Shown here piece after piece: positions 1 through 12,850 of a DNA stretch of 64,000 nt. Positions within the stretch are counted from its first letter, which is position 1. Every line of letters starts with the position of its first letter. The position numbers were made by a program, and so were the translations under genes. This DNA comes from Saposhnikovia divaricata (lineage: Eukaryota > Streptophyta > Magnoliopsida > Apiales > Apiaceae): the NCBI GenBank assembly GCA_036435485.1, contig CM071600.1, positions 47,799,546 to 47,863,545 on the forward strand, written 5' to 3'. A model generated the notes under the pieces. That model did no database searches. It was not told the origin of the DNA and worked only from the letters and a program-made list of their open reading frames with translations.

Positions 1-484
1 TTCCTGCCGAACCCGGCTCGTTTATAATACGAGTCGGGTCGAGCTTACTCGCGGGCCTAACGAGCCGAGTCGGGTATCTGTTAAACGAGTCGGGTCGAGT
101 TTTTTCGCGAGCCAAACATGAACCGAGTTGAGTATGCCGAGTCGAGTTTACCTATTAAACGAGCCGAGTCGAGTTTACCTGTTAAACGAGCCGAGCAGGT
201 GCCTAGTCATTAAATTTACATTTTTTTTAAATCTGAAAATTACTTATTTTGTTTAAAAAAAAATAAAAATTACTTATGAATTATATTAACATCTTTACAC
301 ATAATAAAAAAAGTAAATAAGCAAGATGTTAAAAATTATTTGATTTACAAATTATCAAAAAAAATTAAATATGATAAAAAATTAGAAAGAATTACCAAAA
401 TGCCTATTTTTCACAAGTTTTTGCCCAAAATACTGATTTTGAAAAAAATGGCCCGAAATACCGACGGGATACGGAGAATCGTCC

Positions 485-700
485 TCCGTGTTAGCATAAT
501 GTGTTCCGTATTATGCATGATACGGAACACCATCTTCCGTGTTATGCATGATACGGAAAACGGTGTTCCGTATCCGTGCATGATACGGAACATGGTGTTC
601 CGCAACACCTCATGATACGGAACACGGTGTTCCGCAACACCCCATGATACGAAACACGGTGTTCCGCAACACCCCTCATATCACGGTAGACGGTGTAGCG
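485..700. repeat. Tandem array, about 32-bp unit, five to six copies
   Basis: The word CATGATACGG recurs at 516, 547, 579, 611 and 643, a 31-32 bp period, with a degenerate further unit near 676. Each unit contains an imperfect palindrome of the type CGGAACACGGTGTTCCG. Short ORFs crossing the array (for example 340-615) arise from the repetition and are not credible genes. Confidence 0.85.
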
Positions 701-804
701 TTTTCAGTCAGTAAAAAGGGCCAGCATGGCTCCCATATGAATATTTTGGGCCATCCCCCAAAAAATTATCTAATTTTCATTTATTTAACCAAATATAACA
801 AGAA

Positions 805-1480
805 TAGTAGTGATCTACTAAGATCTACAAAGAAAATAATTTTTTATTTTTTGAAAATTTGAGAATATCATTAAACTCTATATATCTTGACATCCGTACG
901 GTTGGATCGTCGAGAAATATTTTTAAAAAAATATAAACAATAATTTGGGAGACTGGGACGAAACAGTAGTTACGAGTACATGACAATATAGTAGTGTTCT
1001 ATTAAGATCTCCAACCAAATTAATTTTTTATTTTTTGAAAATTTGGGAATATCATTAAATTAGATAGATCTTGACATCCGTACGGTTGGATCGTCGAGAA
1101 TTTTTTTTTAAAAAATAGAAACAATAATCTGGGACGAAGTAGTAGTTACGAGTACAAGACAATATAGTAGTGTTCTATTAAGATCTACAACCAAATTAAT
1201 TTTTTATTTTTTGAAAATTTGGGAGTATCATTAAATTAGATATATCTTGACATCCGTACGGTTGGATCGTCGAGAAATATTTTTTTAAAAATAGAAACAA
1301 TAATCTGGGACGAAGCAGTAGTTGCGAGTACAAGACAATATAGTAGTGTTCTATTAAGATCTCCAACCAAATTAATTTTTTATTATTTGAAACTTTGGGA
1401 ATATCATTAAATTAGATATATCTTGACATCCGTACGGTTGGATCGTCGAGAATATTTTTTTAAAAATAGAAACAATAATT
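805..1480. repeat. Tandem array, 176-184 bp unit, four copies
   Basis: CATCCGTACGGTTGGATCG starts at 891, 1075, 1251 and 1427, giving periods of 184, 176 and 176 bp. Each unit also has an AT-rich TTTTTTATTTTTTGAAAA tract and AGTAGTGTTCTATTAAGATC. The copies are closely similar, which suggests recent expansion inside the hAT-like element. Confidence 0.88.
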
Positions 1481-2737
1481 GTACTATTAAAATATTAAAA
1501 TATTACAATAATTGAAACAATGTTGTAGTACTATTAAAATTTATACTATTAAAATATTGTTGTACTATTATTTCGATAATATTTCAATAATAGAAACAAT
1601 GTGGTAGTAATATTATTTATCAATAATATTTGAATATTATTTTGCTTTGTTTTCATGTTTTGTATACTATTATTATTATTTATTAATACTCGTTTAATAG
1701 CAATGAAGCCCAATCCATTATAGATTGAGTCCAGCCCAAAATAGCTTTTACCCTAATTACTAATATTGTCGTCTACTAGACTACTACTTTCATTTACATT
1801 TACTCGAACAGTCGAACTCGTACATTTCAATTCATCTTCAACCCTAAATCCTTAATTAAGTGAGAGTGAGAGTAGATCAAATTAAGTGAGAGTAGACTGT
1901 GAGACAGTCGAACTCGTACATCTTCAATTCATCATCAAGTATTCAAGTTTTCAACTATTCAAGTGAGTTATCTACTTACCTTGCTTTTGTCTTCTAATTT
2001 TTCTTTTTTATATACAAGGTGTTTGTTTATATTCTTGAAAGAGATTGTGAACTTGTTACTTCTTTTATTCTTTGCTTGTATATAAGTATGTAACTATATA
2101 AGATATTAAGGTGTTTGCTTGTATTTGGAGTTTTTAGCTATACGGTCACCAAGTGGAAAAATTTCAATTGCAAAATTGGGGCATTTTCTAATTGCAATTT
2201 TTTGATAGTTGATACTTGATATTTCACTGATGACTGATTCTGTGAATGCTGTGAAATTGTAGCAATGATGTCTTGATGTTCCGAAAATTTTTGCACCAAC
2301 AAATTCTTATCTTTAATAATTATAGGTTTATAGCAATGATAACTGATTATGCTATTTGGTATGAATAAATGATATATCTTACCAAGTGGATCACAACTTC
2401 TGTGAAATTATTTAGGACTTTAATATGATATATTTCTCTGTTGGACTTCTGGACTGCTGGTGCTTGCTTTTGTTACTGGAATCTGGAACATTGGATGATG
2501 GCAACTTTTGCTGGTTCTTTTGCTGCCTTTCTGGTGCTAAATCAGAATTCAGATTTCATTAGTTTAGTCTGTTTAGACATTTTATGAATTATCAATGTAA
2601 TGATTAATGAAGTCTGTAGTCTGTATACTCATGTAAAATGATCAGGTATTCAGGTAATCAGGTGCAAGTGCCTGCCAAGTGCTAGCTGCAATGTTATGTA
2701 TATATGATATATGAATTAATATATTTTTTGCAAAATT

Positions 2738-2957
2738 TTTAAACGAGCTCGAGTTCGAGCTCGAGCCGGGTCGAGTTCGAGTTTTCGAGCCGGATTTCAT
2801 TCGAGTTCGGCGCATACCCGACCCGACTCGTTTATATAGACGAGCTTGAAACCGTTACCGAGCTCGACTCGTTTACGAGTTCGAGCCGAGCCGGGTCTTA
2901 ATAAACGAGTTCGAGCTCGAGCTGCTCGCGAGCAGCCCGACTCGAATTACAGCCCTA
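2738..2957. repeat. Right subterminal CGAG-rich region of the hAT-like element
   Basis: Dense overlapping words such as GAGCTCGAG and CGAGTTCGAG occur in both orientations, including the palindromic CTGCTCGCGAGCAG near the end. Such arrays are thought to bind hAT transposase. A matching region lies at 1-205. Confidence 0.6.
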
Positions 2958-3449
2958 ACTAGGAGTGTCTGTGTGTACAAATAAAATATACCGAGTTTTT
3001 GGAGATAACAATAATCCATAATTTACCAAAAATACTAGGTTTAAAGTTTTTCTTCGTAAAAATATCCTCTTTTTTAATTAATTGCATATTTACTATCTTA
3101 ATTGCAAAAATACTAAATCATAACACAGTAAAGAAAATACTAAATACCATCTTCTTTAATTTTAATTTTAATGAAAATCGTTTTATTTTCTGGCAAAAAA
3201 AATTGCAAAAATACTATCTTTCCTCTTCCAATCCAATTTTAAATTTTTTTTAAAAAAAACTTTTTTAAAAAATAATTCGGATGAACAGTAACCTACTGTT
3301 CATCGATTTTTTTTTGCATGTGGTTGCATTTAGTTGATTCTAAACCATTGATTCTATTATGATCTAATGGCCCCACCAGGGGCACCCACACATCAGTTGC
3401 AACTTACAGTTGCATTTAGTTGCATGTGATTGCATTCAGTTGCATAAGA
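2958..3449. repeat. GTTGCAT-type AT-rich repeat, left half (split by element A)
   Basis: This intergenic repeat contains GTTGCATTTAGTTGCAT units at 3395-3446 and a perfect stem GATGAACAGTA/TACTGTTCATC near 3273-3300. The same units recur at 41200-42250. The sequence resumes at 29197 after element A: GTTGCATAAG here joins AAATTTCCATTTTTCAG there, and the uninterrupted junction is visible at about 41970-41990. No gene is seen. Confidence 0.75.
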
Positions 3450-4462
3450 TGTTATTCCCAGATTACACACTTTTATAATTGTAGAAGGGGGGGTTGAATA
3501 CAATTCTTGATATTTATAAATTTCTGATAAGAACTCCAGAAATCTATACTTAGATAATTGCTGTAAAAAGATTAATGCACAAACACATAAAAATCAGGTG
3601 GTTAAATGCACCACCTGAAGCTTTTATTCGAAGAAAACTCTATGATACAAAAGTACACAGCTTCTGTTTTACAACTCTTTGCTTTCTAAGAATATTCAAT
3701 AGAAACCCTAAGCAAAATGTATCTGTTTTCTTAGCCTACAAAGAGTTGCTACACTTGGTTATAAATCCCAAGTTTTACAAGTACTACTGGAATAAGATAA
3801 TATTAATCTAATTCTAGTTGACTTGCTACTACACTCCAAATACACATGTAGCCGAAAGGTTGTCCTTGTGATCAGACATGTCTCCTGCACCTTTCTTGTA
3901 TTCATAGTGTAAACGGAATGCTTCTTTCTTCTGTGTTTCCAAAGTATGGCTGCCATACTGCTTTTTGTATCTACTATCAACCCATGTGATCTGTCAGTCA
4001 AACATGTCCTTATCAACTGCTAATCCCCAGCTTATCATAGAAGACAGTGTCAATGATTATCCGTTGATATTGTACACTGACATCCATTGATGATGTATTG
4101 AGCTGTATCCGTTGATATTGAGACTTGAGCTGTATCCGTTGATAGAGTGGATTTGAGTTGTATCCGTTGATAGAGTTTTGTCTTCGTCTGGTGATACACT
4201 TTCACTTAGACAGAATTACATAGCATAGATTATTTACAATTGGCTACCCTATTCTGCCTATCCGTTGATGGTCAACATGACTGTGGATAAAAACACTATC
4301 AACTGATAACATAGAGATACTGCAGTATGCTACAAAACCTCATCCGTTGATAAGCTACCTGTCAACGGATAGAGTTATAAATCCTCATCCGTTGACAGCT
4401 ACAAGACCTTATACAATTTGATTGATTGTGAAGTTATCATCAAGTACAACATATTCCTAACA
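3450..4462 (-). repeat. 3' LTR of element A
   Basis: This is the LTR next to the PPT, 1013 bp long with TG...CA ends. It carries about eight copies or near copies of ATCCGTTGAT or its complement (4055-4400). Relative to the other LTR it lacks a 17-bp partial duplication near the outer end. Confidence 0.93.
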
Positions 4463-4475
4463 ATCTCCCCCAATT
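4463..4475 (-). other. Polypurine tract of element A
   Basis: On the minus strand AATTGGGGGAGAT directly precedes the 3' LTR. This is the expected plus-strand primer for reverse transcription and fixes the element's orientation. Confidence 0.85.
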
Positions 4476-4536
4476 TATACTTGATGGCAATAAAGCATAT
4501 ATTCAGGACCTTGATGATAACAAAACATTCCTAAAG

Positions 4537-4782
4537 ATATATATATATATATAGTAGGGATCTAGAGAAAACCCCTTTAAAAGGAGAACTTAGAAAACTA
4601 AATTAAAATATAGCACATATGGTATGCAAACTGATCGTTGGAAGATGGAGAAAAATGTGGTGAAATTAGATTTTAAAAAAATATCACCGATTGACGGGAA
4701 AAATCAAATTAAAAACGGAGGGGATTAGGTGGGATTGTGTGTGTGAGGGTGTATTTGATTACCCTATATATATATATATATA
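4537..4782. mobile_element. Small insert bounded by (TA)n on both sides (micron-like)
   Basis: A stretch of about 210 bp (4554-4762) sits between (AT)n at 4537-4553 and (TA)n at 4763-4782, inside the untranslated 3' region of element A. Its ends read TAGTAGGG and TACCCTATA, a weak inverted similarity. Short elements embedded in TA microsatellites are known in plants as microns. No ORF is present. The class is tentative. Confidence 0.4.
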
Positions 4783-4873
4783 TATGACAATGCAAAAATT
4801 GTAGTAAGCTACAAAAATTAAAAACTGAAAGTTTGAGAAATTTACAGAGAAGTGCTCCTCTAGACTGAGCAGA

Positions 4874-7800
4874 TTAAGACTGTTTCTTTTCTCTTGTTGG
4901 CATCACCCTTGATTTTCCTTCTTTGGCAGAGTTGGACTCAATCTGCATTTGGAGTTGCCTATAGAAGGCATCTTCTTCATCAACCTTTGGATTTAGCTTT
5001 TGTTGTAACCATCTCAGGTATTGAGAACTAGCCTTTGATAGTTGGTCTTCTAACCTGAAGAATCTCCTGTTACCATCTTCATCCCTGAACTCCATCATCC
5101 AGAAGGGTTGAAGGTGGATTTTCTGTCCATTGTATGGGATCTTCATCTTCCTTGGTAGACTTGATGGTGAGTTCCATTCCCTCCTTATCTGTTCTATTCT
5201 GTCCAGTATCTCCCCTTTTGCTATCTTGGAGAACCCTGTGTATCTCTTGATTGCAGAGAACACTTTGGTTAAGGTTAGATAATTTTCTCCAAGAACCCTC
5301 TGTAGTGGCCATGTCCTTTCCTTTCCTCCCTTGTATACAAAGACCAATCTCTCAGGCAAATGTTTATATTTGTCAATTCCTCTTACTTCTGACAATTCAT
5401 CCAGATAAAGATTCATGCCAGAGTATTCTTCAATATCTGCCTGATAGATAAAATCATCCTTGTTTTCCAAGATTGGCTGCCTGACAATAGCAGGTACCCT
5501 AGCAACTTGAATTGGTTCCTTTGAAGGTTGCTTCTTTGGTATCCTTTTCTTCTGTATAGGCTTCTGTTGAGGCTTCAGCAAGAATGAAGGAACCTCAATG
5601 GAGTCAAGATTCATTGGTTCCTCTTTAGGTACTATAGGATCACCATGGAAATTCACAGATGGGTTGAATACTTTTACAGAAATAGGTTGTGATGAGCCAA
5701 CTGTCTCCTTGTTTTCAATTTCTGGAGAGACAGGCCTCCTTGCCTTTGATTTCATTCTCTTAGATTTGGATTTGGGGACTGATTTCCCTTTCCTTTTGGA
5801 TTTGGGGACTTCCTCAGGTTCCCTCATTTCATCCTCTACCTCATCCATTAACTCTTGAGCCAGCCTGGCTTGCTTCTCATCTGAGTTTTCATATTGATTT
5901 TCTTCACTTGGATGAGCTTCCCTGAGAAGTCTGGAGGTCTCCTCTCTTTTTGCTTCAACAAATCTAGGATGGCTATTGGATATGTTTAAGACTTTTCCAT
6001 TCCTTATTATTACAGCCATCCATTCTCTTACACTTCTATTGGCATTTTCCTTGAACTCCTTAATTTGCTTTCCCATTAGCTTTCCTTCATCATCATTGGG
6101 AAATGGAAAGTCCAATTGTAACTTGTTCTTCCCATTTGCCTTTGGTGGAGAGTAGGCTCTGGTTTTGATGTATGGTTCAAATTCTTTGACATAAGAAGGT
6201 TCAGCATCATAGAAAGTAGGAGCTACAATCTCTGGAGTGAGCACCTTCAGAATTGTAGTTGATATTGTTGGAGCTGAGGACTGAGTAGAGAACAGATTTG
6301 ACACAATTGATTCATTGATCATCCTTTCTGTTCTCATCATTCTTTCATTGGCCTCCTTGTTGATCTTTTCTAAGGCCTCTATTCTAGCTTGCCTTTCACC
6401 GTCTGAGATTTCTGATAGGTCAGGAATCACAGGCAAAGCCTTTTGTTTCTTCACAGGGGAAGCCTCTATAGTAAATTCTTTTGGATTGACCACTATCATT
6501 GGCTGTTGCTCCCCCTCACTTTGTGCTATCTTGCTACTGGAAGCTGGAATTTGAATTTGACTAGAAGTGGCTGCAACCTCTTCTACCTTTTTCTCCCCCT
6601 TTTTGTTAGCATCAAGGGCTGGAGATGAGGCTGCCAAGCAACCTTTCCAGTAGCTCAGTCTGTTTGGCTTGAGTTGCAATGAATGTCTGCATTTGACATT
6701 CCATACCATCCACTCTGGAGGAGAGATGCTGAACAGATTTGGCCAGGCTATCTTCCTTCAATAATTTGCTAGTCAGCACCTTCTGAGTGGTAGTAGGGGC
6801 TAGTGCCTCAATCCTGGCATCTAGTTCCACTTTCATTTCTCTAATTGCAGTTTGGACCTCCTCCTGTTGAGTTCTTTGAATGACCATGGGCATTTTCTGA
6901 AGTTTCAGGGAGTCCATTATTTGCTGAAGGACAGCCTTTCTCTGTGGATCTGCATTTTGGTGCTCAGCCCCAGCAGATTGATATTGCTTCACAATCTCCA
7001 CATTGAAATCACCAGCCACAGTGGCAGTAGAAAATAGCCAGTCTGGAGTATCACCCACATTGACTTCTTCATCATTTGTTGTGCTGTCACTGTCATTATT
7101 GCCAAACTCTTCACTGTCAGCATTTGAAGACAGAGTTGTCAAAGCATCCTTTGCTCTTTGTAGAGATTGTGAGGTGTGCACTAGGTGCATTGCCTCCTCT
7201 GCCTCCACATTGCCCTGTTGTGCCATGATTTGATAAGCAGAAACAGGATGAGTAAAGGTTTCAGGATCCAAAGAGATGGAGTCAATGATTGACTGATATT
7301 CTTGTCGAAATTCCATCTCTTTAGAAGCTTCATTAACCTCCATTAACTCACTTGCAATGGCTGAATCTTCCTGCCTTATTTCTCCTGTAGTCCCTTCTCT
7401 CCTCTCATCTCTCTGTTCTTGCATCAGGGGCTCCCCCTGGCTCACACCTCTCACACCCTCACCTTCACCTACTAAGGTGGAACTCTCTTGCTCTCCTTTT
7501 GCCTGACCTGAAGAAATGGTCAGCCTCTCATTATTTGCCTCTCCTTTTGCCTGCTCACAAGGTAGCCTCTCACTCCCTTCCCTCAATCCTAAAAGTGTTT
7601 CAACTACTGAGAACTCCTCCACACTTGACACAGGAATGGCAGATATAGCAGTGGTAGAGTGAGTTATCAACGGAAAAGGAATATCCGTTGATGGAGTAGT
7701 TATAGCTGTCAACGGATGGCTAGACAGAGGCGCATCCGTTGATGGAGAAACACTTGTCAACGGATGAAGGATATCCGTTGATGAAGGAATGATAATATCC

Positions 7801-9341
7801 GTTGAAGTGAAAACCAACACTGAATCTGTGGAGATTGATTTTAAAGATGAGGCCACAGATGTTGTTGTGAATTCAGGAATGGAAGGTTGATGGCCCAACA
7901 AATCATCTAAAAGATGATGACCACCAATTGCAGAGTGGGGCTTCTCCAAGAATCTTAAAGATGGAGAATCAGGAATTGATGTAGATATCATATCCACATC
8001 CAGAGATGGAGTTGGTGATGGTGGATTGTAATGTGTATCGATTTGAAGATTAAGATCAAGGGGCTGTGACTCCACATTTATTGAAGTCACATCAAACTGA
8101 ATTTGAGAATGTACAGTTTGTTGTACTGTGTGTGCACCCTGTGCTTCCCCTATGGTTTTATATTTTACTCTTCTTTCATAGGTTTTTGAGAGAGGGCTAG
8201 CGTCCCTTACCCTTTTGTGCAGAGTTGCTGTAGAACTAGTAGTCACACCCTGTTGAGAGGATGTAACTTGGGCTTGGCTATTTGGTGCACTTTCCTCACC
8301 CACCTTATTCTTAGGGCTTGCACCCTATCCCTCACCACTCACTACCTCCTTCACACTCCCCTCAAGAGTTGTGGTAGTTTTTGCAACAGATGCTTTTTGA
8401 GAAACACCTGAGGTTTGTCTCTTAGATTTTGGTTTGGAAACTTTTGTTTTTGTCACTTGGGTAAGAGCCTGTTTGGTCACTACCACGGACTCCATTGTGA
8501 CTGAGGAAGGCAAAGAAATTTGGGGGTTAGAGATAGGAGTTTCAAGGTTAGAAAGATTTACCTGAACAATTGGTAGGTATACCAATTGTACCTCTGCATT
8601 GGAGTTCATTCGAATTAAATCACTTAAGACTCTCTTCTCCTGAACAAAACATGTGAACTTGCTATCCGGGTTAGCAATGGATAGATTATTCTCAGATACA
8701 TGCAGTGCTAAGAGCATCAAAAATCTAGCAAAATAGATATTCTTGCCCCTAGTTTCCTTTTTACCTAATTTTGCTGCTATTTCATACATGACTAGTGTGC
8801 CAAAGTTATAGAATTTATCAGTTAGAAGCATACACAGCATAATTAGCATGGAATGGGTAACAACATCAAAGTTACTAATTTTGTCTGAAAAAGTTTTAAT
8901 GAAGGCATCACAAAAATAACTCCATTCTTTAACCATCCCTTTCCTAGCAATTTTTCCTAAATTATCAGTACTAAGGGCATAATTTATGGAATTAAGCATG
9001 GCAACTATTTCAGCATCAGTGGGTACTTTCAGACAGTTATTCTCAGGCAATTTTAAACAGGCAGTTATCACATCAGAGTTAACTACATGGTGTTTACCCT
9101 TTAGAGAAAAAGCAATTGTACCATCTGTGCCATTGTACTCAGCAGATGCCCACACCTCTTCGATTACTTCGTGGATTAGAGGAGTGGTGGCAGTCATAGC
9201 ATACGAAAGTTTACAATTCTTCACAAAATTCATCATGGTGTGATAAGCTTCTGGGGCATTCACTGTATCGACATAGGCAGCGAAATTGTTCTTCTCATAG
9301 GTGAACCCAGTGGAAGACATCATCTTAACAATAGGCGCCAT
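4874..9341 (-). pseudogene. Third ORF of element A (envelope position), broken
   Basis: A long reading frame lies downstream of pol in the place where SIRE elements carry an extra or envelope-like ORF. It starts at ATG 9341 (MAPIVKMMSSTGF) and ends at 4874, about 1,490 codons. Two lesions break it: an in-frame TAG at 8325-8327 and a one-base frame change near 6610-6625. The N-terminal 280 residues resemble the third ORF of element B: KEWSYFCDAFIKTF here corresponds to KEWNFFFDCIRRTF there, followed by an NIYFARFLMLL block matching VYYARFCQMLF. The centre is low-complexity and Ser/Thr/Glu-rich, with a lysine-rich basic stretch around 5740-5800. The C-terminal 200 residues are again similar to B. 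I see no convincing signal peptide or fusion peptide, so an envelope function is not supported. The ATCCGTTGAT word occurs about eight times in 7660-7810. Confidence 0.75.
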
Positions 9342-9854
9342 CGAAAAGTTTGAACTTTTGTTGCAGAGAGTTTTTGTGAAGAAGAAGATGCAGTTTACTT
9401 AAGAGAATCTTGAAAGTCGATAAAAGTGAGATGTGAGAGCACAAGACAGCCTTTTATACTTTTCAAGAATTGAAAATGAAATAATTAAAAGTAATTACTC
9501 ATTGGTTAAAAGTAATTGTCAAATAATAAAAGAAAATAAATATAACCAGTCATATATAGATACACGTTTACCAACGGTTATATTTAAAAGAAAATATGTA
9601 TATCAACGGATATGGATTGAACGGTTGAGAAACAGTTTATCCGTTGATGACGTGGATAAGTTGTTATCCGTTGATATACAAAAATCTAGGAATGTGTTTA
9701 TGCTATCAACGGATAAAGGATATCCGTTGATAAGATAATTTTGCCTTGGACAAAATTTATAAAGACAAAACAAATTTTCTGAGAGTTTTTAATTCTCAAG
9801 AAAATCAAAACACATTCCTAGCTGCAATGCAGTGAAATCAAATATCACTAGGAA
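9342..9854 (-). other. Pol-ORF3 spacer of element A
   Basis: This 513-bp non-coding interval contains at least five copies of ATCCGTTGAT or its complement (9600-9735). Its position suits a leader for the third ORF, but no promoter can be assigned with confidence. Confidence 0.5.
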
Positions 9855-12850
9855 TTATGACAAGTTAAGCATACCTAGCTCACCTACCAATCTTGTGAAT
9901 GTGGATTCATCAAGAGGCTTGGTGAAGATATCTGCAAGCTGCATTTCACTTGGCACAAAGTGCATTTCTACTGTACCATTCATCACATGTTCTCTAATGA
10001 AGTGGTATTTGATGTCAATGTGCTTGGTTCTCGAATGTTGCAGTGGATTCCCTGTGATGGCAATAGCACTTGTGTTGTCACAGAAAATTGGAATCTTCTC
10101 AACTTTTAGACCATAGTCAATGAGTTGATTTCTCATCCATAGAATCTGTGAACAACAGCTTCCAGCAGCAATGTACTCAGCTTCAGCTGTAGAAGTGGAG
10201 ACTGAGTTCTGTTTCTTACTGAACCGTGAAACAAGCCTGTTTCCTAGAATTGACAGGAACCTGTAGTACTTTTCCTATCAACTCTGCAACCTACATAATC
10301 TGCATCTGAATAGCCAGTTAGATCAAAACCAGATTCTCTTGGGTACCAAATGCCAAGGTTTGGTGTTCCCTTGAGATACCTGAAGATTCTTTTAATAGCT
10401 ATTAAGTGAGACTCTCTAGGGTCAGATTGAAATCTAGCACAAAGACAAGTAGAAAACATTATATCAGGTCTACTAGCTGTTAGGTATAGAAGTGAACCTA
10501 CCATGCCTCTATAGCTTGAGATGTCCACAGACTTTTCCTTAGTATTCAACTCAAGCTTAGTTGCAGTGGCCATAGGTGTTTTTGTAGATGTACAATCCAT
10601 GAAGTCAAATTTCTTTAAGAGATCATAAATGTATTTTGTTTGACTTATGAAAATGCCCTCATTAACTTGCTTTACTTGTAGGCCAGGAAAGTAAGTTAAT
10701 TCACCCATCATGCTCATTTCATACCTACTTTGCATAAGTTTGGCAAACCTTTTGCAAAGCTTCTCATCTGTAGACCCAAAAATAATATCATCTACATAGA
10801 TTTGAACAAGTATTGAAGAGTCATTAATATTCCTATGAAATAAGGTTTTATCTACTGTACCTCTAGTGAAGTGGTTCTCCAAAAGAAATTGAGATAAAGT
10901 GTCATACCAGGCTCTTGGTGCTTGCTTCAGACCATAAAGTGCTTTCATGAGAAGATATACATATCCTGGAAATTCTGGATCCTCAAAGCCAGGAGGTTGA
11001 TGGACATAGACCTCTTCTTCCAGTTCCCCATTTAGAAAGGCACTTTTGACATCCATCTGATAGACTTTGAAATTGGCATGTGCTGCATAGGCTAGAAAGA
11101 TTCTTATTGCCTCAAGTCTTACCACTGGAGCAAAAGTTTCATCAAAATCTATTCCTTCTTCTTGAGAGTAGCCTTTTGCCACTAATCTAGCTTTATTCCT
11201 CACAATTATGCCATTTTCATCTGTCTTATTCTTGAGAACCCATTTAGTACCTATGACACTTCTATCATCAGGTTTGGGCACAAGTTTCCATACTTTATTT
11301 CTTTCAAATTGGTTTAGCTCTTCTTGCATTGCTAACACCCAATCTGGATCTAGAAGGGCATCTTCCACTTTCTTAGGTTCCTCTTGAGACAGGAAGCTAC
11401 TGTATAGACATTCTGCTTGAGTGGCCCTTCTAGTTTGGACTCTTGAATTTGATTCACCAATAATTAACTCAAATGGATGATCTCTAATCCATTTTCTTGC
11501 AGGTGGAAGGTTTGATCTTGATGAGTTTGCTTCATTTCCATGAGCATGATCATGTTGATTTAGCATTGAATTTTGACCTTGAGAAACTCCCCCTGAGTTT
11601 GTTGTCCTTGCTGATTTATGAAGTTGACTGTCAATGGATGCATCATTTTGCCTGTCGACGGATGCTTGAGAATCTCTGTCAACGGATGCATCTCTAATAG
11701 TGTCAACGGATGTTGCAGAATGACTGTCAACGGATGCTTCATTTTCAGTGTAAGCATCACTTCTAGTTGGTATAACAGCTCTAGGTGGATCTCTGTGGTC
11801 ATGATTTTCATTATCCTCATCATCATCATAGTACATTCTTCCTTCACCTTCATTCTCAAATTCCAACTTTTCATGGGAACCTTCATCATTTAGGCCTAGA
11901 ATCTTTTGATCATCAAACACAACATGTACAGATTCCATAACAATGTTGGTTTTTAGATTGTAGACCTTGTAGGCTTTCCCTGCTGCATATCCAACGAAAA
12001 TAGCTTCATCTGCCTTTGCTTCAAATTTGCCCAAGTTATCTCCATGATTCCTTAGCACAAAACACTTACATCCAAAGACATGTAGGAAAGCTAAAGTTGG
12101 TTTCTTGTTGGTTAATAACTGATAAGGAGTCATTCCTCTAGCTTGATTGACCAAGGAAATATTCTGAGTAAAGCATGCAGTGTTGACAGCTTCAGCCCAG
12201 AAATATGTTGGTAACCTTGATTCACTTAACATTGTTCTAGCTGCTTCAATGAGAGTTCTGTTTTTCCTTTCAACAACCCCATTTTGTTGAGGTGTTCTGG
12301 CAGCAGAAAACTCATGGACAATTCCATTCTCTTCACAGAAAATCTTCATTGTGGAATTCTTGAATTCAGTACCATTATCACTCCTGATTCTTTGTACCCT
12401 ATCTTCAGAACCATTGTTTAGTATTCTGAGGTGATTGATGATGATTTCACTTGCACAATCCTTGGAGTGCAGGAAGAAGGTCCATGTGAACTTAGAAAAA
12501 TCATCTACAATCACCAGACAGTATTTCTTCTTTGAAATAGACATAACATTTACTGGACCAAATAAGTCCATATGCAGCAATTGAAGAGGCTTAACAATGG
12601 ATGACTCTGTCTTGCTTTTGAAGGATGATTTCTTTTGTTTCCCTAATTGGCAGGCATCACACAGTCCATCTCTGACAAACTCCAATTGAGGGATTCCTCT
12701 AGCAAGATCCTTTCTTACCAAATCATTCATAACTTTAAAATTCAAATGTGACAGCTTCTTATGCCATAGCCAACTCTCATCCTTACTTGCTTTTCTGAAG
12801 AGACAAGTAATGGATTCTGAGCATGCTGAATTGAAGTCAGCTATGTAAAC
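9855..12850 (-). pseudogene. Element A pol, distal part: integrase, reverse transcriptase, RNase H
   Basis: This continues pol after interruption by element B. In order: the integrase zinc-finger region (WHKKLSHLN then CDACQLGK), the integrase core (LHMDLFGPVN, RIRSDNGTEF, TPQQNGVVERKNRTL giving the D, D and E residues), reverse transcriptase (VYQMDVKSAFLNG and IYVDDIIFGS), and RNase H (YSDADYVGCRVDRKSTTGS). A single-base deletion near 10245-10252, in the codons after SCQF, shifts the frame. The remaining RNase H sequence ends at 9855 (GELGMLNLS). Joining to the protease part across element B keeps the frame once one copy of TAAAC is removed. The element cannot make full-length Pol from this copy. 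Confidence 0.93.

Larger units (their letters stand above)
1..2957. mobile_element. Non-autonomous hAT-like DNA transposon, left end outside window
   Basis: Both ends of this segment (1-205 and 2738-2957) are dense in CGAG/CGGGTCGAG words in both orientations, the subterminal structure common in plant hAT elements. The right edge read on the minus strand begins TAGGGCTGTAATTCGAG, a typical hAT terminus. No transposase ORF is present. The interior holds two tandem arrays, and at 1740-1975 a leader-like stretch that ends in a plausible splice donor (CAAGTGAGTT), possibly what remains of an autonomous parent. The left terminus and the 8-bp target duplication cannot be checked because they lie outside the window. 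The class call is an inference from the ends. Confidence 0.6.

Noticed and set aside
485..700. Short regular repeats that could suggest a CRISPR array
   Set aside because: The units are contiguous tandem copies without unique spacers, in plant nuclear DNA.
340..862. Open frames over the 32-bp array encoding MIRNTVFRNT-like peptides
   Set aside because: The frames come from repeat translation, occur on both strands, and have no conserved protein character.
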